Assembly: GCA_963576785.1 (NCBI GenBank)
Contig: OY756139.1
Span: forward strand, 3,038,001-3,102,000
Origin: Chlorophyllum brunneum
Lineage: Eukaryota > Basidiomycota > Agaricomycetes > Agaricales > Agaricaceae
Reading direction: 5' to 3'
DNA: 64,000 nt
Within the stretch, counting starts at the first letter, position 1. Every line of letters begins with the position of its first letter. Shown one piece after another: positions 57,681-64,000 of this stretch. Below the pieces are notes generated by a model. That model saw only the letters and a program-made list of their open reading frames with translations, searched no databases and was not told the DNA's origin. The translations under genes and the position numbers were made by a program.

Positions 57681-60600
57681 CTACACGTCATCCTCTTGGG
57701 AATCGTTCCTAGTAACAAAGTCTAACAAGCTCCCAGACGGTTCTTTATCCCACTCACTCACAAACTCCAACAGGCCCTCGAACACCTCTGTCCTTTGTGC
57801 ATATCTCTCTGCCGACATAGCAGTTCCATTTCTGCTTCCCCTCTGCTTCTTCTCTAGTGGATCTTCAAGTGATCTCAACAGCTCTGCACTCAATTTCGGA
57901 TGAGAAACGCGGTTGAACGGCTCGCCATCATCATCTGAGATTTCTACAATCTCGTTTGACCATGCTCCATCATCTGGCGTACTTGCTCTCGACTTCATTC
58001 TTGTCCAACCATCTGCTATGCTTTCCGCCGAACCCGTATCTGATAGTGGCGATGGTGTATTTGAGATCGCCATCGAGGTGGCGAGGAGGGAAGGAACGAG
58101 AGATGGAACGGAAGTCTTTGGCGCGAGAAGGAAAGTCATGAGAGACCGATAATCCTCTGTTTCCTTCTGATCATCGTGGTTGACAACGGGAGAGACCTGG
58201 GTTTGCAAGAACAAAAGCGCCTTCGTGGGTGTACTGTCTTCGCACATTTCACGGAACCTGGACAAAACATGAAGGCATCGAGAGTAAATCAACTAGGGGG
58301 AACACCTACTGCTGGCGTCGGATTCGGTATGTCGTTTTCCTAATTATTTCCTCCGAGCCTGGTCTACCAGATCATGAGTTTACCACTTGGCAAGAGCCCG
58401 TCCATTACACTCACCTGCACACTTCCATTTTCCAAAAATCATTCATCTTCCTAATCCCATCAACTGGGATATCCCCCATTGCATCGTCCCCTTCTGGATC
58501 GTCAAAATTCGCGTTTCCACCAAATAGGTACATTCGCTTCGACTTGGGGTGATACACAACCTCGTGCGCGTATCTCGGACAAGGATCCTCTGCTTTCTTC
58601 GGTCCTGGTCCGGGTATTGGGTTTGGTCTTCGGGCTTGATCGCCCTCAGGTAAGATGCGCGTCCAGGTACCCGGTCTTGTATTGTAGCTGTACACCCAAT
58701 TGTACAGGTCACCCGGGAGATAGCCCGTCATTCCTGCAGAGTCAGTGATTAGTCCGCAAAACCTAACCCAGAAACCATTAGATCAGAAATGAGTAGAGGC
58801 GCGGGTAATCCTCACACATAAATCTCCTTCACGTCCGTGTCGATCACTGCCTTCTGAGTAAAGCAGGCATCGGGTCCTCCAGCCGTCGTGAAGTCCGAGA
58901 ACAATTCAGTCACAGTGTTCGTATTGAGATCATAAGTGTGCATATCGGAAAGGTATTTTTCTTCCCTTTGGCCCCCGAAGATGTATAGATTGTTCGTATT
59001 AGATTCTAAGACCATAGAATGACCGTAACGTGATGGTATCGTAGCAGGAGAGTTGTCCGCGGACCTACTTCTGTTAGCATAGGTAGGCTTTGTAGGTACT
59101 TCACGACTCACTGAAGTAACTTCCACCGCGCGGTCTTGAGGTTATATACGTAGAGCCCAGCATACTTATAACTGTCCCAGTCACCGTCAAGCACCCGCCC
59201 ACCATAAACATATAGAACCTGTGCTTCGCTATTAACAACCATTTGGTGGTCAAATATTAAGGGTGGTCCCCCGTTACTCTGAACACAGGTCGGTGAAATG
59301 AATTGGAGTTGATGAGGAATAACCTGCTTACCGCAGTGTCGAAGGCAATATACTTCCATGTTCCCCTTTCTACTCCTCTCGTGTAGTATAGGTAGAAGTC
59401 GGAGTGATAAGTGTCGGTAGGAGGACTGGTCGTTGGTGGCGGGGGCAGTGAGGGGAGAGATGAGTGGGATTGACTCGACCTGTGAGGAATATGTGGTCCT
59501 GCGGAAGTCGCGCTCGAGGGCCCTTGGCGAGGAACGGGGTCCCTTGCAGCATCTACATCCGACAATCTACCCAAGACATAAATATTACCCGTTTTTGCAT
59601 CGAAGGCCATCTTGTGGCAGCTCCTAGCACTGGGCCCATTCTGATTATGCGTAGAGTCCGTTAACTTGTGCCACCTATCCTCGTTGATGCTATACGCCCA
59701 GAGGTCGTCCAAACATTTCTCGCCGTTATAGCCTCCATGTAAATACACCACTTCATTAGCGTGGTCTATACACATGGCATGGCCACTCCTGGGAGATGGT
59801 ATATCACCGTCTCGGTCCGTTCCCGTTATTCTATCCCATACCGCATAAGGGTGCGAAGACTGGAGGTATGACGAGAAGAGGCCGGAAGAGGAAAGGGTTT
59901 GAATGTGTTTCTCTGTGTCTTTGAATGCGCCTTGAAGGACGAGGAGTGTGTGAAGTTGGGTGATCAAGGGATGTTCCACAGTTGTGAAGGCTCGTGAGAG
60001 AATGTCCTGGTATGGAGTGAGGAGACGGCGTTGTCTAAGGTGCTTGAGAATGTGACGGAGAACGGTGCTTTCCCGGTGCTGAAGGTTCTGTTAAATGAGG
60101 GTCAGGGAGTGATGGCAAACAGCGCACCTCCTCGTGTATTCGATAAATATGTTCCACATATTTTTTGTCTGCGATTCCAGTCATAGAGACATGCCATATT
60201 GAAGTGTGGAAGTTCTGGCCATGAGCTCTGCGAGATCGAGATGTCGTATTCAATCAGGTTAACCGGAATAACATGCTCGAAGTCAAAAACGCACGATAGG
60301 GGAACAATCTTGACATAGCGGGTTGGGAAACAGACCTGGGCGTTGTTGACGTGACGTATGGGAAAGGCCTCGGGGGTCGTGTCGTTCTTGAGCCCGCCAT
60401 GCAATACTTGCACAAGGTTCTCCTCCGTGATCCCAACATATACCTTAAAGTCCTTCATATTACATGGGTGCGCTAGAACGTTCAGTGAGGTAAGTCGCAT
60501 AGAATAACGAGCTTGTCAAAGGCATACGCTTGGAGAACTAAAAAGATTGATTAGTATCTCAAAACTCATGATAGACTACGTGCGTGCCTTTCCAAAGACT

Positions 60601-60902
60601 ATGGTTGCTGATAATTGACCGACATTTAGTAACTGACCGGGCGCCGTGGAAGTCTACGCACTAAGAATTGACATCTGATCCAACTTTAGCAATATCCATT
60701 GCTTTGCATTGTTTCCCTGGTAGGCGCCGCTCCATCTACTGGCCTGGTCCGAAGGCTTGTCCATGAGAATATGTTCAGGTCCATACTTGCCGCTGTGAGG
60801 TGTTGACTGAGAAACGGTATAGCTCAGCGGTACTGACGACGGTGGCGAAATCATGTCGGGGACGTCTGACGGTTCAAATGCTACGGCAGACGGAGAGTCC
60901 AA
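57681..60902 (-). CDS. MKLN1: Muskelin-like kelch protein (discoidin, CTLH and kelch domains)
   Basis: The first exon, 60662-60902, starts MDSPSAVAFEPSD. The N-terminal discoidin-like fold reads WSGAYQGNNAKQWILLKLDQ, TTIVFGKFSKPHPCNMKDFKVYVG and GLKNDTTPEAFPIRHV. A LisH/CTLH-like helical part (VEHIYRIHEE onward) and six kelch units follow: PSPRSGHAMCIDHANEVVYL, PSARSCHKMAFDAKTGNIYV, FDHQMVVNSEAQVLYVYGG, IPSRYGHSMVLESN..LYIFGG, and CPRYAHEVVYHPKSKRMYLFGG. The tail (57681-58292) is acidic. In animals muskelin is a part of the CTLH/GID ubiquitin ligase; a similar role here is inference. Exons 60588-60607 (20 nt) and 60529-60538 (10 nt) are tiny, and the intron between them (60539-60587) appears to be GC-AG. 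Confidence 0.92.
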
Positions 60903-61840
60903 CCCAAGGTGAGCGTTGCTGGTGGTGAAGAGAGTGTATTCTGTGATTGCCCGGCGTCGGCGTCATCAATTCATCTCCGAGCCGGTGTTCTTTCGCGTCC
61001 AGTGCCCTCCCCACGTGATCTCTGCCAGCGGAGATTACCGTGGTTTCCTTCAGGCGACCGCGCGCTTCCCGACCTCATCTTTCCCCACCTCTCTAATTGG
61101 CTCAATTTCTCGGGACAAGATGGATAAGGCAGGAAGATCCTACGGGGTTAATATTGGCATCGAACTTCAGCTTCATATCGGGATGATTTTCAACGTTCAG
61201 CTGCTAGCCAGCTTCGTATGGTTCTTTCGTGGCCAATGCTTTAACACACCCTACTTTCCATGTTTTGGTCGCCAACTTTTGTTTTGTTCGGCTGACGGTC
61301 GATTTATTATCCTGGGCAATATTTCCAGTTCTTCGGAACCGTACCTCGTGATCCCGGACGACTCTGGGGCCTGTGAACGTCTCTCAGCAGCATCCAGCAG
61401 CATTCACACGACTCTGCAAAGATAACCATTGTCATGTTGCTTTATTGCAGAAACTCTATGCAAGCGAACACTTATAATGTGCTTGAAACCAGCTTTTATC
61501 CCCTGCGCCAATTACAACGTCTTTGTAAGATATTTCAAAATGTTGGTGGTCGTTGGCGAGATGTGCCAAGCTAGTTGATGTCAGCTATCGCTGAACATCC
61601 CAGCCAGTGAAATGTCCCCTCGGGCGTGGTATCACATCTCTGTTCCTTCGAGAAGCGTGATGGATTGGGGGTGTGTATTCACAAAGCCCATCTTGTTTAC
61701 TTGGATGGCTTTCGAACGTACCTATCAGCGGTTTTTCTCGCATGGCCACATGTTCCTGTCTCTGCGACTGTCAAATATAAACCATCTACAGTGACCGTGC
61801 TATCCAAGAGCTGCCTCCCCTCTTCTCACGTCTCATCGCC
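60903..61840. other. Divergent promoter region, muskelin-like and subtilase genes
   Basis: About 940 nt between divergent starts. A plus-strand open frame of 169 residues (60916-61425) lacks any motif and is probably chance. The right end holds a TATA box before the protease, listed apart. Confidence 0.45.
61776..61781 (+). promoter_or_regulatory. TATA box of the subtilase gene
   Basis: TATAAA sits 60 nt before the ATG at 61841, in a good position to set a transcription start about 30 nt before the coding region. A strong TATA box is common for secreted, regulated fungal enzymes. Use is inferred from position only. Confidence 0.5.
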
Positions 61841-64000
61841 ATGAAGAGCCTGCTGTCTTTGGTGTTGTTGCTGAGTGTATGCTCTGCATTCGCCGTTCAC
61901 CCCCTTTCCAGTGTTCAGCGCAAGTCCAACCTCCCAATCGTTACCAACAAGTTCATTGTAGAGGTCGACAGCGTCGCCAACATCCCCACTACTAAGCGCT
62001 CCGCTACCTCAGTACATCTACATCGTCCGCCTACCTCACGAAATTCCTCTGACGAGCTTGATACTAGCCGCGCGGGCTCCTTGTCGATCATCTCACCAGC
62101 CGGGACGTGGCATTCAATGTTACCAAGCAATTCAAAGTCGAGGGTCTCTTTGTTGGAGCCGCGATTACCTTAAATAATCCTCAGGTGAGTGTTCAGGTTC
62201 TCGTATAGGCGCCATGAGCTAAATATGGGCAAGGATGTAACCGCTCTGCAAGGTGCGCCAGGTGTAAAGGCCATTCGCCCCGTTCGGAAATTCAGTATAC
62301 CAAAGTATGTTCTCTTCGTAAGAATAGACTATCAGAAATAGTGACGGTGGTTTTACCAGGCCTGTGAAGAAGCATGTTGTTAGTGGACCCGATGACCCGG
62401 AAATCCCACCTGATACTGAATCAACTCATATTCTCACTGTAAGACACCATTTTCCCGAACCGCCGAGTTCCTAACCCGGTTGAGTCTAGGGAGTCGATAA
62501 ACTCCATGCTCAAGGTATTGCTGGAAAAGGAATCAAAATCGGCATGTAAGTGACCACCCGACTCCATATACGAAGAAAGCTTCACGCTCTTTACAGCCTT
62601 GATACTGGTAAGGGTTCACCACTGCGTTTCAAATTGGTAGAAGTTTATTGGATATTCCAGGCATTGATTACACCCACCCATCCCTCGGTGCTGGCTTCGG
62701 ACCAGGCCACAAGGTTATTGGCGGGTTCGATCTTGTTGGGGACAATTATGATGGTCAGCACATTTCCTAGTCCAAAAAAACACGGAATAATTATTCCCCG
62801 TAGGCACGAATGAGCCAGTTCCGGATGACGATCCCCTCGACCAGTGCAACGGACATGGTACGCACGTGGCTGTAAGTCCATTCTCGAGACTCCTCGAAGC
62901 GGAACAAACTCCTGTATCCCTTCGGCGGCGCTTTCGTGATCTGATCTCCATTTTTTTTTTGTTTGCCATAGGGTATCATCGGCGCCAACCCAGGAAACGA
63001 GTTTAACATCAGCGGTGTTGCATATGAGGCGTCCATCTCAAGTTATAGGGTTTTTGGATGTACAGGATTTGTTAATGATGATGGTGCGTTGCCCTTTAAA
63101 ACAGGCGATCGACAAACCTCATCTGCTTCTTGCTGTGACTAGTTCTTATTGATGCGCTATTGATGGGGTTCCAGGATGGCCAGGATATCTTGACACTGTC
63201 GCTTGGTGGCGCTGATGGTTGGACAGAATCTTCTTCTGCAGTCGTCGCAAGCAGGCTTTCTGCTCTAGGAAAGGTTGTCACAATTGCCGCTGGTAATGAT
63301 GTGGGTCCGAAAGTCTTGTCCTGTGTGGTAGCGATAGATAGGGTAGCTGACCACGTATCGGAAATTTTCAGGGTGCTTCGGGTTCGTGGTACACCTCCAG
63401 TCCCGGAAATGGTATCAACGTCATCTCCGTTGCTAGTCTTGACAAGTGGGAACTATTCCACACGCTGTCTTAACGTTGCATGAGCTGATGATAATCGAAG
63501 TACGGTCATTCCTCTTCAAAACGCTACAGTCGGCGGCGTTCAACACGACCCCATAACCTATTTTGACACCTTCCCGCTCCCTGTTGAAGGTGCCCTCCCA
63601 ATTTTCCCTACTTCCAATTCAACCACTGTGGACGATGATGCATGCGATCCGCTCCCGGATACGACGCCGGACTTGTCTGACAAAGTTGTCGTCATTCGCA
63701 GAGGTACCTGTACCTTCGTACAAAAGTTAACAAACGCAGCTGCCAAGGGAGCTAAGACCAGTTTGATCTACGAGTGCGTCGTCTGATGGTGAGCAATGTG
63801 CAATTACTGACCCTGTTGACCCCGACAGTAATGGTTCAGGATTTGCGGCTGTTGACGTTGGAAATTTCTCGGCTTCCCTCATTCAAACAGCTGATGGCGA
63901 ATTCGTGAGGACCTTTCCTGCGTAATCATTGAAGGGGGCTTATGCCTTTATCAGCTCGTTCAACAATTCGCCGCCGGGGTCCCTGTTACACTCTCATTCC
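61841..64000 (+). CDS. Secreted subtilisin-like protease (S8) with PA domain, partial
   Basis: The start gives a signal peptide (MKSLLSLVLLLSVCSAFA) followed by an I9-type propeptide (TNKFIVEVDS, HLTSRDVAFNVTKQFKVEGLF). The catalytic Asp lies in IGILDTGIDYTHPSLGAGFG, split by two introns near 62540-62660, and the catalytic His in DQCNGHGTHVAGIIGANPG. The oxyanion Asn region is VVTIAAGNDGASGSWYTSSPG. A PA insert follows (DKVVVIRRGTCTFVQKL). The Ser motif and the C-terminus lie beyond the window, so the gene is cut at 64000. This is the minor extracellular protease Vpr-like group common in wood- and litter-decay fungi. About ten short introns; first exon about 61841-62010. Confidence 0.94.

Noticed and set aside
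60916..61425. A 169-residue plus-strand frame in the muskelin/protease promoter region
   Set aside because: No recognisable motif or splice support. It overlaps the divergent promoter area and looks like a chance frame.

Overview
The window looks like nuclear DNA of a basidiomycete fungus, probably an Agaricomycete. Genes are dense, on both strands, and cut by many short GT-AG introns of about 45-60 nt. Reading frames join cleanly across these introns. The families are fungal: F-box proteins without a ring partner nearby, a GH28 pectinase, a SUR7/PalI protein, fungal THI6 and CDC24, and a secreted subtilase. I cannot name the species. Exon models were made by eye; for DIS3, CDC24, CDC6 and PhyH the summed exon lengths divide by three.

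Layout. 1-0.9 kb: little, perhaps the last exon of a gene leaving the window. 0.9-4.5 kb: a SUR7/PalI membrane protein and an EMP65/TAPT1-type ER membrane protein (+). 5.0-6.7 kb: an F-box protein (+). 7.0-8.9 kb: secreted endopolygalacturonase (-). 9.4-10.5 kb: Ser-rich hypothetical (-). 11.0-14.7 kb: DIS3/RRP44, the exosome nuclease (+). 15.4-17.5 kb: CDC6 (-), sharing a divergent promoter that carries MluI boxes with a PhyH dioxygenase (17.9-19.5 kb, +). 19.7-22.5 kb: a BRCT plus three-Myb protein resembling RAP1 (-). 22.5-28.4 kb: gene-poor. 28.4-31.9 kb: CDC24 (+). 33.6-38.0 kb: a cytosolic GH63-like glycosidase (-), with a 48-nt relic copy of one of its exons just downstream. 38.8-43.8 kb: a large RhoGAP (-). 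43.9-45.5 kb: mitochondrial carrier (-). 46.2-48.6 kb: one-pass membrane protein with a duplicated ectodomain and a PPxY tail (-). 50.3-52.5 kb: bifunctional THI6 (-). 53.1-54.8 kb: F-box protein (-). 55.2-57.5 kb: sphingosine-1-phosphate lyase (-). 57.7-60.9 kb: muskelin-like kelch protein (-). 61.8 kb to the end: secreted subtilisin-like protease (+), cut by the window edge.

The genes are mostly unrelated housekeeping genes plus two secreted hydrolases, with no biosynthetic cluster, defence island, intact transposon, tRNA or CRISPR array seen. The two Rho regulators (CDC24 GEF and a RhoGAP) lie 7 kb apart and could act on the same GTPases, but nothing in the sequence links them. I found no clearly new biological system. 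The points most worth a second look are the RAP1-like architecture, the GH63 exon relic, the GC-AG intron with a 10-nt exon in the muskelin gene, the MluI boxes before CDC6, and the PPxY-tailed receptor-like protein.
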